A stretch of 64,000 nucleotides of DNA from Phaseolus vulgaris. Lineage: Eukaryota > Streptophyta > Magnoliopsida > Fabales > Fabaceae. Both the position numbers and the translations under genes were made by a program. Shown here piece by piece: positions 53,569 to 62,958 of the stretch. The stretch is taken from the NCBI RefSeq assembly GCF_000499845.2, contig NC_023749.2, positions 22,447,451 to 22,511,450 of the forward strand. The letters run 5' to 3'. Numbering within the stretch: the first letter of the stretch is position 1; every line of letters starts with the position of its first letter. The notes under the pieces are model-generated. The model worked only from the letters and a program-made list of their open reading frames with translations, was not told the DNA's origin and searched no databases.

Positions 53569-56227
53569 TCAGTCTTCAGCGGGCACCACTTTTCCATCCA
53601 CCACTTCATTATCCAGCGACACCATGCTGAGATCCAGGTCGGGGAATAAGCAAGCAAATTGTTCCCGTGCAGCTTCGAATCCAGCAGCCAGAATTTGAGC
53701 AGAGTTCAGCTTGAGTTCTTCAATCTGCTTCTGAAGTTCCTCAATCCGCTTCTTGAGACCTTCAGATTGCTCTTTCAGCTCCTTATTCTGTTGCTCCAGC
53801 TCTTCAACCTGCTTCTTGAGTTGTTCGTTGGTCTCTTGAGCCTGGAGAAGGTCTTCAGCAACCTTCTTAGATTCCGCTTGCACTTGGGCCAATTCAGCAG
53901 TTACCTTTCCCTTCTCTTCGTTGGCCTTGGCGAGATCAGCTATGGTGTCGTCCCTTGCCTTTTCCACCTGCCCAAGGAGGGTCTCTCGCTCGGCTGACCT
54001 TTTCTCTAATTTCTGCACCTTAACGGCGTCGGCCTTCATGAGAGCCTCCAGGTCAGCCACCTTGACGCGGTAAGGCACAATCTTGCTCTCTAGTTCGATC
54101 TTTTCTTGAGCAAGCTGTTGCACTTTGTGGCGGAGATCAGTGGCCTCTTTGCGCGCCAGCCTGAGCTCGGTGCTCATTGCGTCCTCCACTCGGGAGTGTT
54201 CAATCTCCGCCAGCGTCAAGTTGAAAGACAACTTCTCCACCTCAACCCTCATGGTGCTATTCTCTGTCTTGAGGTTGAAGAGGTCGTCTTGGAGCCTCCT
54301 AGTAGAGCTTTCTACAGCTCTGGTGATGATGGCAGGGATGTCTTCTGCTATCGTCTTTAGCTTAGCAGATAGAGGCTCCCACATCCTCGTGACCTCAAGG
54401 GGGAGGTTTGCTGCTTGTAGAGGCACTAGAGGCGCTGTGGGGGCCTGTTGTGGGTTTTCGTCGCCACCTTCCTTAGCTGGTTCTTCAGCGGGCACTTCTC
54501 GGCGTGGTGACGACATCGGGGATTCAGTGATCAGAATCGGTGAGGTATGAGCGACCTCATCCCCGATTGGAGCAACCTCTGCGGCTGAGGCATTTGAAGG
54601 GGGACCCCCTCCCGCTGATACATGTGGCGTGGAGGCGCTCGGGGGGTCCTCCATGAAGTTTGGCTCTTGGGCCTCAACCGCAGGCGGCGCAGTGGCTAGC
54701 GGGATAGCTTGGACTGGTGAAACAGGAGCTTGTGGGGGTGGTGATGATGGAGGAGGAGCAGGTGTGGATGGTGGCGTTGACGAGGGAAGAGGGGGTGGTG
54801 CAGGTGGTGAAGAAGGTGCCACCCTCTTCCTCTTTGTAACGAGGCCATCCTCAGTGACCTCGTCATCTTCTTCCTCATCCTCTTGGACTATCTGGGGAGC
54901 TTTCCTCTTAGCCCTCTTGAGGACAAGTTTCTTCCGCTGGGCGGCGGGTTGGACATCGGAGGGTGCTGGGCCCTTAGGTGGCGATCGGCCCTGAGTGGCG
55001 GCGATCTCCACCATAGAGTTTGGCACTGTTTGAGAGCCCGTCGCCAGCCCGTGGGTTCGGGCGAGCGCCCTCAATTCAGCAAGCATGCCCTTGCCCAACA
55101 TGTTATCTGCATGGAACGAAAATGCATGGGTTAACTCAAGGAGAAAATAAGCGCACAAGGCAGTATGCAGCAAAGCAGATGATCGGTGCAGGAAAAATAA
55201 AACCAAAGTCTTGCGCATAACGCATAAGACGCCCAGAAACAGTCAAATAGAAGCAGTATTAAAACAGCAGTTTAAATGTTCTAACCTATTCGAATTTCGA
55301 GTTGGTCCTCGTAGAATTCGAAGCATATCAGGGTGGTGGTAAGGAAAGTGATGTTGGCATCCGCGACCCTTTTCCAGAAAAGGCAGAGATCTCGGTCCAA
55401 CGCTCCCATGCTGTCAGGACTTCTGGGTCTCCTGAAGCATCTCTTGGACTCTTTCTTCCCCTTGTCCACCCAGTACAAGGGGAAGCCGTCGAGTAGGGAG
55501 TCGTCCTTGTCATTGGGGCGCACTTGGATGAACTTCCCTTTCCAGTCCTTATAGGATTGCTAGAAGATGGAGAAGATCGACCTCCCAGCAATCGCGTTCA
55601 AGCTAATCCACAGGCGGTCTCCTGGGTGCTTGGCTTCGAAGAGGAATAAAAATACGTCCACGGATGCGGGCAACCCCAGATGGTCGCACATCACTTGGAA
55701 CGCTCACACGAACGCCCAGCTGTTGGGATGGAGCTGGGCGGCGGCGATGTTAAGCTCGGTAAGGAGCTCCCTTTCGAAACGGGTGAAAGGGAACTTGAGC
55801 TTCACCTTCTTGAATAAGGTCGTGTAAACGAGCAGAAGGGCCCGTCAGCACTCACCTTGTCATCAGCACAAACAGGCAGATCGGGGGGGCAAGGTAGCAC
55901 TATCATCTTTTCGTCGTGCTCCTTATGAAATGATTGATGAAGCTCATCCCCCTTAGTCAGCCGCAAAACTGCTCCCGCAGTGTTCACAGAAGATGTCTCC
56001 CTCAGAAGGGTCGAGTTGGCCCAGGGATACAGGGTTTTGAAGTCTGGCAAGGGAACGGGGGCTCCTCCGGCGATGGGTGGAGTCGCCTGGGCCAGGTTAG
56101 GGCGGGACGACGCAGGCCTCTCAGCCTGGGAAGATGAAGCGCCACGAACTCGTGGTGGGTCGTGTGCTTGTGAAGGGGGGTTTCGTGATGAAGGAGGAGG
56201 ATTCGGGGTGATCTTTGTGCGAGTCAT
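53569..56227 (-). pseudogene. aORF2 of element E: antisense accessory gene, coiled-coil exon intact
   Basis: Minus strand. Exon 2 (56227-55286) starts MTRTKITPNPPP and encodes the N-terminal domain (PDFKTLYPWANSTLLRETS, LPVCADD, later DGFPLYWVDKGKK). It carries a frameshift near 55840, a TGA near 55707 and a TAG near 55560. A phase-1 intron runs 55285-55107 (GTTAGA...CATGCAG). Exon 3 (55106-53569, 513 codons) is open: KRAKRK, a run of acidic residues, TKRKRV, a long Pro-rich region, then about 250 residues of coiled coil rich in Glu, Leu, Lys and Gln, ending DNEVVDGKVVPAED. Two basic clusters suggest nuclear localisation. It is the only coding remnant in this element. Confidence 0.77.
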
Positions 56228-56800
56228 TGTTGCAGCTGCAAATGAAGAAGAAAAGGAAAAATGATCAGGGGTTACAAAGGCTGACTCGATCATGGAAGAA
56301 AGGTGAAAAACGAACGAACGTAGGTTCGTTGCGATGATTGACGAAGCCCTAAGTTACATAGAAGGAGAAATGGAAAAAACAACCCACAGCGTATGCATCA
56401 GACAGTTACAGGATGATGCAAATCGGCTAAAATGCAAGGAAAACCAGCAGAAGGAGGAAAGTAGGTACCTTTCGATGATCAGGAAGACGATGAAGGTTGA
56501 TGATGGTTCAGGATGTTGAAGAGCGCTGAGAAGGTTAGAGCGTTCGTGAATGCGAGGGAAAGTGATGGAACAGTGTTGAGTGAAAATGGGTTTAAGAGTT
56601 TTTTCGAAATGGGTTTGGGAAGCGCAAACGGTAGCTGAAGGTAACCGTTGATGAAGCCACGTGTCGAGTGATGGACGAGGGGTTTGGTGGAGCGTCAGAG
56701 CAACAGAAAGTACAACCGCTTGGAATTCTAAGTCAGTGCCACGTAGACCGGTGTTGACGTGACTCTTTCAGTCTTTTCGCTGGACAAGTCTTCGCTTAAG
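56228..56800 (-). promoter_or_regulatory. Promoter and spliced 5' UTR of the E accessory gene
   Basis: The 5' UTR intron runs 56468-56236 on the minus strand (GAAAG|GTACCT to TTTGCAG|CTGCAACA, 233 nt). The G-box GACACGTGGC is the complement of 56656-56665, about 190 bp before the donor. The shared block (cagcgaaaagactg) lies near 56770. Confidence 0.65.
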
Positions 56801-56813
56801 ATTGGGGGGCTTG
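56801..56813 (+). other. Polypurine tract of element E
   Basis: ATTGGGGGGCTTG immediately before the 3' LTR start TGTACC at 56814. Confidence 0.9.
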
Positions 56814-57587
56814 TGTACCGCCCTGGTAGTCGGAAGTGATGACGTGGCGTCAAGCTACAGTATGGGCGTGTTGACAAGGCGCCAAGTTGGCAGAAAGGAA
56901 GGAAGTCGGGGGGCTCGTGAAGTCGCCAGTTATTAAGGTGGCGTGTTCCGATCACCGGGTTAAAGATGAAGTCGCCAGATGTAAACTCAGGCGACCTTGA
57001 GATTGGAGATCGCCAGAGAAAGCACATCGCCATAAATGAAGGTGGTGCAGATTATGAAGGTGGCCGCCGAGACCACAGGGAAGGTGTACGAAGGCACCCT
57101 AACTCGCCAGTTCCAGTAGAGATCGCACTCCCAAGTTGGCTATGTACTGGGCAATACCATGCATAGGTAACTTAGCAAAACGAGAGTAGAAGCGGCGCCC
57201 AAGTCAAGGAGGCTCCAGATGATGGCACGTGTACAGTTGGATGCGAGCCACGTGTCCAAGTCTGTAACTGCCAGGAGAGAGAAAGTCACTAGGTATATAA
57301 GAGTTCTTAACGAACTTTCGTAGGTACGCACGTTCAGAATATACTCTTTACGCTTGCGAGTTATAAAGCTTACTGTGAGAGAGGATTTGCACGGTTCTTG
57401 TTCTCTTAGTATTTGGTGATTCGGTCACTGACTTGGGCGTTGGAGTGCGATCGGCCGCAGCGGCGCCGCTCTGTTTCTTTTGCAGGTTCTTGAGGTGGAT
57501 CTCGTAGAGGAACGGAGGTTTGAAGCGGTGCACACGTCAATCCTTTGACGAGGCAGTTTCCAGCGTTCTGGTCAACAGGCAGGATCA
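56814..57587 (+). repeat. 3' LTR of element E
   Basis: 774 bp, complete (TGTACC...GGATCA), followed by GAAAT. Confidence 0.95.
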
Positions 57588-57592
57588 GAAAT

Positions 57593-58764
57593 ATGTCAAA
57601 GCAAGCACACCAATCTCAAGAGCAACCACTACAAAACCAATGAAACAATAAAGACAAACAAGAAAAGGTATAAGCAAGGAAAGGTAATTGCAAAAGGAAA
57701 ACTATGTGTAAGACAAACTCAAAGAGTAAGAAAGAAAGACAATCAAGAAAATAAAGAACTCAATGAGAAAGTAGGCACACAAAAGAATACTTAAGGAAAA
57801 GCACCAGAGTAGATGAAGAAAACAAAAAAATTAGCTACTGGAAATTTTTATTTTTTTTAAATGCAAACTGTGCTTGATATTCACCGATTTAACTGGAATG
57901 ATGTAGAGCGAACTGGATTACGAAATTTAAACCACAGAAACTTCAAGATGTTAACTGAATAATGGAACTGGAATCAATTAAAAACAGTAAGCCAATTGAG
58001 AGAAATAAATTTTTCAAAATCGCTGCCAGATTACCGTATGTTTTTTTCGGCAGAATTGTACACTTTTTTATTTTATTTATCATTTTTGTGTACTTCGTAT
58101 TTTTGAATGATTCTTTTTTCTATTCTTTTCTAACACTTTTAATATCTCAAATCCAGAATTTCAGAATTTTCCAGTACGTAAATCAATTGCAATAAGGAAA
58201 AACAGTAAGCACTTTTTTTCAGAAACAGAGGAATCCTAATAGGAATAAAAAAACAGGATGATGAACTAGCAAAGACATAATAGAAAATGATGTATTGGAA
58301 CTTGTATAGGTCTAGAATACAAGTATGAACTCAATTCTAAAAAGAAAATGCACAAAGGATCAACATCAATTCAGAAAATTATATGACACCAAAGCAAGAA
58401 ACAATCAAAACAATAAAAGTACTACTAGAAGTAATGACAAATATGGAATAACATGACTAAGACAAAACTTGACATGATTACAAAATTAAAAGACACATCA
58501 CAAATTTTAACAACAAGTGAAAGGAAGCTTAAGGTAAACTCTAGGAAGGATAATGCCATTCCAAAAGAGCAACCATACTCATAAGAATTATGAGTGCCAT
58601 AAACCTTTTCACTAGCACTTGGTGTAAAAGAAAAAACAGCAAGAATACTCAAGTAAAATTCTAAAACAGAAACTTAAATTGCAAGAAATTAAAAGAGCTC
58701 TTGAAATAAAGTGCACACAACTCAACAATTAAACAAGAATGAACCTAAGACTCATGATACCACA
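57593..58764 (-). other. 5' leader and primer site of element F
   Basis: A-rich untranslated leader between the gag start (51690) and the 5' LTR, split by E. The primer site is TGGTATCATGAG on the minus strand (58751-58762), two bases from the LTR. It resembles the initiator-Met site TGGTATCAGAGC. No coding signal. Confidence 0.65.
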
Positions 58765-59746
58765 TGATGTGATTCCACTAGCCATATAGAGAAAGGTTCT
58801 TGACCTTCTTAGGAATCACCTTGAGTTGGACATTATAGAGGCACTTTTCTTAGAGTTGGATCATTGTTCTAAGACAAGAACTCACCAAAAACTAGTACCA
58901 AATCCCAAACTCATTTGGATGAACCAATTTTAGTCAAATTGAACCGAACAAAAGAGTAAGAAAAGCAAAGGAACAAGATGAATGGACAGAATTATAAAAC
59001 TGCCGAACCAAAATACTCATAAAAATAGCAAGAACACCAAACCAAACTCAAGAACACAAGCTAACAAAAACAAATGAAAGAGGAGAAAGGAAGGAGAGAA
59101 GAAATGCTCATGAAGATGGAAGGAGGATGGATGATCTCGCCACTAGAAGTGTGGAATGCTCCTAGATAAGAGTGATGCCGCCACTTGAGGACTCCATTGA
59201 TCCATCAAGATAAGACTAGAGAAGAAGGCTCCAAAAGCTCTCCAAAGTTCACTCAAAATTTGAGTAGAGTTTTCTTAGATTAATTCCAATCTGAATTTTA
59301 CAAAGAGAGCACCTCTATTTATAGCCTAAGGTGCTGAAAAGTAAGCTACACAAATTCAAAAAAACTCACTCCTAAAAAGCTTCTAGAATTTGCGCCTAAA
59401 ACAAAGCATGAGGAAGGTGTGATCCCTTCTCTAACTTTGGCACCTCCTTATTTACTCCTACACCTACCTACTAACACCCCCCCCTAAGACTCTTAACTAA
59501 AGACTAAAAGATGCTTTAACAATAGAGGTTTCTAATGTTTCCCTCTAAGCACCTTTCTAAACAATATTTATTTAAAACTTGGCTTTGCCCTTCATAAGAT
59601 GGTCTTTGGGCTTTTGTGGGCTTTGGCCTTCTTGGGCTTGGGCTTGGGCTTTATCTTTTGCAAAGATTAACAAGAAAAACTTTAAATGTGCAGGCGAATG
59701 ATCTTGTTCTTCATTATAAAAAGCCACCTTTAGTTGATTCTCATCA
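58765..59746 (-). repeat. 5' LTR of element F
   Basis: 982 bp, TGATGTGATTCC...TTCTCATCA. Followed by AGTGT, where element G resumes. Confidence 0.9.
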
Positions 59747-60591
59747 AGTGTGCACGAATAATGGCGGAACTCCACGAGGGGATTTGTGGTAACCATGTTG
59801 GAGGAGGATCCTTAGCATCGAAAGTCATTCGTACAGGTTATTATTGGCCGACAATGAGAGAAGATTGCACGAGGTACGCCCAGCAGTGCAGGCAGTGTCA
59901 ACAGCACGCCGACTGACATAAGGTGCCGCTAGAAGAGCTAAGGTCGATTTATAGCCCGTGGCCGTTTCACACGTGGGGAATTGACATTCTGGGGCCATTT
60001 CCTTTGGCGGTAAGGCAAATGAAGTATCTTGTAGTGGCCATAGAATACTTCACGAAGTGGATAGAGGCTGAGCCAGTAGCACATATCACAACTCACAAGA
60101 TCCAACATTTCGTGTGGAAGAATATAGTGTGCCATTTTGGCGTGCCGAGGCTCCTAGTTTTCGACAATGGCACGCAGTTTGCGAGCCAACAACTGGGCAA
60201 GCTATGCACAAAGGTTGGGATAAAGCAGGTGTTCGCATCGGTTGAGCACCCCCAGACAAATGGACAGGTTGAGTCTGCCAACAGTGTCCTACTCAAAGAC
60301 TCGAGAAGGCTAAAGGAACCTGGGAAGAAGAGGTTCCTAAGATAGTGTGGCCTTACCACAACACGCCTTAGTCCACCACCAGGGAGACACCCTTCATTTT
60401 GGTATACGGGTCAGACGCAATGATTCCGGTAGAGATTCAGGAGAGCTCGCCACATTTTCAGAGTTTTGTGGCTAAAGAGTCTAATGAAGAGAGAAAGGTA
60501 AACATGGATCTGCTGGATGAGGTTAGAGAGGAGGCGAGGATCAAAGCTGAAGCATTAAAGATAAGGGTGGAGCACAAGCACAGTTCGAAGC
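59747..60591 (+). pseudogene. pol: Integrase of element G, right part
   Basis: Zinc region MAELHEGICGNH...CRQCQQH, a TGA near 59914 where relatives have Trp, then WGIDILGPF, FDNGTQF and NGQVESANS, retaining the DDE residues. A deletion and stop follow near 60345, then a QESSPHFQSF stretch to 60591. It is cut by the H LTR after HSSK. Restores the frame of the left part when F is removed. Confidence 0.88.
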
Positions 60592-61720
60592 TGTTCCTAC
60601 CGGTTGACCCGAAACACCTTCGTGCGCCTACGTCACTCTCACGCTCAGAGTCCCTGCGTTCACGTGAGCCTTTCATGAACACCTGAAAACACAAAGACAA
60701 AGGGCACCCTAGCGGCCGTTTGCACTCCGACTCTCAAGTCAGTATTAGGGCTAGGAAACACCGAAAAACTGTGTAACTATCACTATGTGTGTGTTTAGCG
60801 GAGCAAGAGAATTCTCCCTTTGTCAGGTTCGTTACCTTGCTATTTATAGACTGAAACTAGGGTTTCCTCTTTACCCGAAATGGGCCTTTCTGGCGCAACG
60901 GGCCCAGAAGTGTTGTTATCTTACTCTTAGGATAACCTAGCGCGTGGGGTCCCTAACTGGAGTGCGACCTCTTGCGGGTGATCACCTTGGTGCCTCCTTG
61001 TGCACCTGATCTTTGGGACCACCCACCTCTGGGAGTGCCCTAGCTGTTCACGTGCCATGCATGCAGCTCACCCCTGGAACACGACCCTTATGAGCCATAT
61101 CTTTCTAGTGGCTCTACTCTTTGTGTTATGTATGACCTAGGATCCACCTCTCGTGGCCCATCTTTGCTATTTTGAGTTTTCGATGTCCGACCTCTCCATA
61201 CTGTCTAGTGACAAGTCGGTCCATCCTGATGACTGATGTCTGATATCTGATGTCTGACCACTCTTGGCTCCTTGGCGCACATGCTTTGCTAGACCTGGCC
61301 CACGATGCTCGTGGGACCCGCTTATGTGTCACCAATATTACCAGCGGTCAGTCAACGTCTAGGGATTGGTGGGTACACAAACCCCCCTAGTCTCGAGCTG
61401 TAACTCGTTTCAGCGAAGAGGCTAAGTCCTTGCCCTGGGTGACCTATGTGGCTCTGTGTGACAGGACGCAAATACGGTGCTAAAGTGATGTTTTTCTGGG
61501 CTCGTCTTATCCGTGCACACGTGTCTTTGATCAACGGCTAGGGCTTAATGTCGTTTACGCTTCTTTGTTCACTTTAAAACCCTTGAAAATGCGCGCGTCC
61601 AATCACTCATTCCATCATTTTCTGAAACTCTTAATTGTTTCGCCTTCTTCTTCAAGCATTCTCGTGTTTCCTCTACGCACTTCTCCATTCTCTTGTTGCC
61701 CAATCGTAGGTATGAACTCT
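60592..61720 (-). mobile_element. Element H: 3' end of a Tat element inserted in G
   Basis: LTR 60592-61377 (TGTTCCTACCGG...GGTGGGTACA, 786 bp), TATA-like TCTATAAATAGC on the complement near 60838-60849, conserved block at 60683-60742. The inner edge gives a polypurine tract (minus strand CTAGGGGGGTTTG, 61378-61390). The rest continues beyond the copia insertion at 61721 and outside the window. The left 5-bp flank is GAAGC (60587-60591); its partner is not visible. Confidence 0.82.
61391..61720 (+). promoter_or_regulatory. Upstream region of the H accessory gene, cut in its 5' UTR intron
   Basis: The shared block (cagcgaagaggctaag) is near 61415. A G-box variant CACACGTGTC is at 61516-61525. 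A TTTAAAACCC TATA-like stretch lies near 61573. The 5' UTR donor TAG|GTATGA is at 61710; element J then begins at 61721, ten bases into the intron. Confidence 0.55.
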
Positions 61721-62800
61721 TGTTGAACAAGATGCTTTGATGTCTCCAAATCCAAGAGGAAAGCTTGAAGACCTTGCTGCTGGGTGTGTGTGTGTTGTCT
61801 AGTTGTTTGAAACTTGTTAATTTACTCCTTAAGTTCATCCAAGTTCATTTGAATATTTAACCTTTTGAAAAGATGTGTTTTCTAAAAAGCTGTCAAAATT
61901 TCAACAGGTTGTTTTTCAAAACAACAAGTTATTTTACCTTAGCATTTTTTGAAAAGGTTTTGAAAAACTTGGTTGGCTTTGCTGTCAAACCAAAACAATC
62001 GATTGTTTCGACAAAACAACCGATTGTTTTCCTGAAAACCTTAACAAAATTCTGTTAAGTGGTTTTAATATGTTTTAAATGATCCTAACTAACTTGGCTC
62101 CTTTATTAAATGCTTTTGACCACTTGGTTGGTCTATATAAAGGTGGTTTTACGCTCCTAATCTTGAAGTAACAGAAAGAGTTTATCAAAACAGTTTTTCC
62201 AAGATTTGAAAGAGATTTGGATCATTCTTAAGTATGTGGAATAGGATTGGGTTGTAATTCTGAACTTTAAGCTTTGTAATACCTAGGTGTATTCTATTCC
62301 CTTCTTCCTTGATTACTGTATTTATGTATTTGTGTTGCCAATGAGTGTTGTGTGTTCTTGAGGGGTTCAAGATCAACACTCTTGGTGTAGTTTGCCAAAG
62401 GTAGTGTTTTTCTTGAGGGGTTCAAGGTCACTACTTTGGTGTGTGGTGTTTGTAATCTGGTTTTGATTGCATAGTGGAATACCCAGTGGTTTCTGGGGAC
62501 TGGATGTAGCTCTTGGTGTAAGAGTGAACCAGTATAAATTGCTTGCGTGCTTATCTCTTACCCTTAACTCTTTAAATTCTGTTTTTAAGTTGTTTTTATA
62601 AACTACTGATAAAAACAACCGATTGTTTCGACAAAACAACCGATTGTTTTTTCTGATATCATCTTAAAACAGTTTTGGGTATTTTTTTCCTTGATTCTTT
62701 TCTCTGTAATTCAGCATTGATCTTCATTATACCTTCAAAGTTTGCGAAATCTCTCTTAAACAATTCACCCCCCTCTCGTTTAAGGCCATATATTCTAACA
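61721..62800 (+). repeat. 5' LTR of a Ty1/copia element (J)
   Basis: 1,080 bp, TGTTGAACAAG...TATTCTAACA. TATA box CTATATAAAG near 62133-62142. Directly followed by the primer site TGGTATCAGAGC (62803-62814), complementary to initiator Met tRNA as in most plant copia elements. It contains two pairs of a dyad-symmetric ACAA(T/C)CGATTGT motif. Confidence 0.88.
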
Positions 62801-62860
62801 ATTGGTATCAGAGCTTGGTTCTTGAAAGATATTCAAGTTTTGATCCTAAATCTTTTTTAA

Positions 62861-62958
62861 ATGCCTGAAAAGTTTTCTTTTGGGGAAGGTGCCTGTTTAA
62901 GCAAACCACCTTTGTTCTGTGGTATGAAATATGAATTGTGGTGCATAAGAATGAAATT
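62861..62958 (+). pseudogene. gag: Start of copia gag (element J), cut by element I
   Basis: It starts MPEKFSFGEG and has PPLFCGMKYELWCIRMKF, the usual copia gag opening (PPxFxGxNYxxWxxRM). It ends after about 33 codons where the A-family LTR begins at 62959. The 5-bp flank is AAATT (62954-62958). Confidence 0.8.

Larger units (their letters stand above)
51873..57587 (+). mobile_element. Element E: recent Tat element reduced to LTRs and an antisense accessory gene
   Basis: Plus orientation (polypurine tract at 56801-56813 before the 3' LTR). TSD GAAAT at 51868-51872 and 57588-57592. The interior of 4.2 kb lacks the primer site, gag and pol. It holds tandem repeats and aORF2 on the minus strand. 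By eye the LTRs differ at only about 4 of 774 positions. The 5' LTR misses its last two bases, and the repeats follow at a 2-bp overlap (AT), marking the deletion junction. Confidence 0.92.
48602..59746 (-). mobile_element. Element F: gag-protease-only Ty3/gypsy element lacking RT and integrase
   Basis: Minus strand, interrupted by E. LTRs 58765-59746 (5') and 48602-49612 (3') with TGATG/CATCA termini; the left copy has lost one base of the terminal TGATG. TSD AGTGT at 48597-48601 and 59747-59751, confirmed by restored reading through element G. Its internal region has only a gag-protease frame, then the 3' LTR. This fits the non-autonomous class called TR-GAG. Confidence 0.88.
45213..60591 (+). 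mobile_element. Element G: old Tat element, truncated and interrupted by F
   Basis: Plus strand. Parts 45213-48601 and 59747-60591 join at AGTGT, the target duplication of F, in the middle of the integrase zinc-domain coding region (VSGNQC / CARIMAELHE). It begins in gag and ends at the integrase motif HSSK where element H inserted. At least seven stops or frameshifts. No LTR of its own is visible. It is the oldest layer in the right half, since F, E, H, J and I all lie in it or in its insertions. Confidence 0.88.

Noticed and set aside
53569..55218. 549-codon open frame as an independent host gene
   Set aside because: The part before 55106 is intron read-through; the rest is exon 3 of the E accessory gene, inside a target-duplicated element.
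57962..58195. Small hydrophobic open frame that looks like a membrane protein
   Set aside because: It lies in the AT-rich untranslated leader of F; hydrophobicity follows from T-rich codons.
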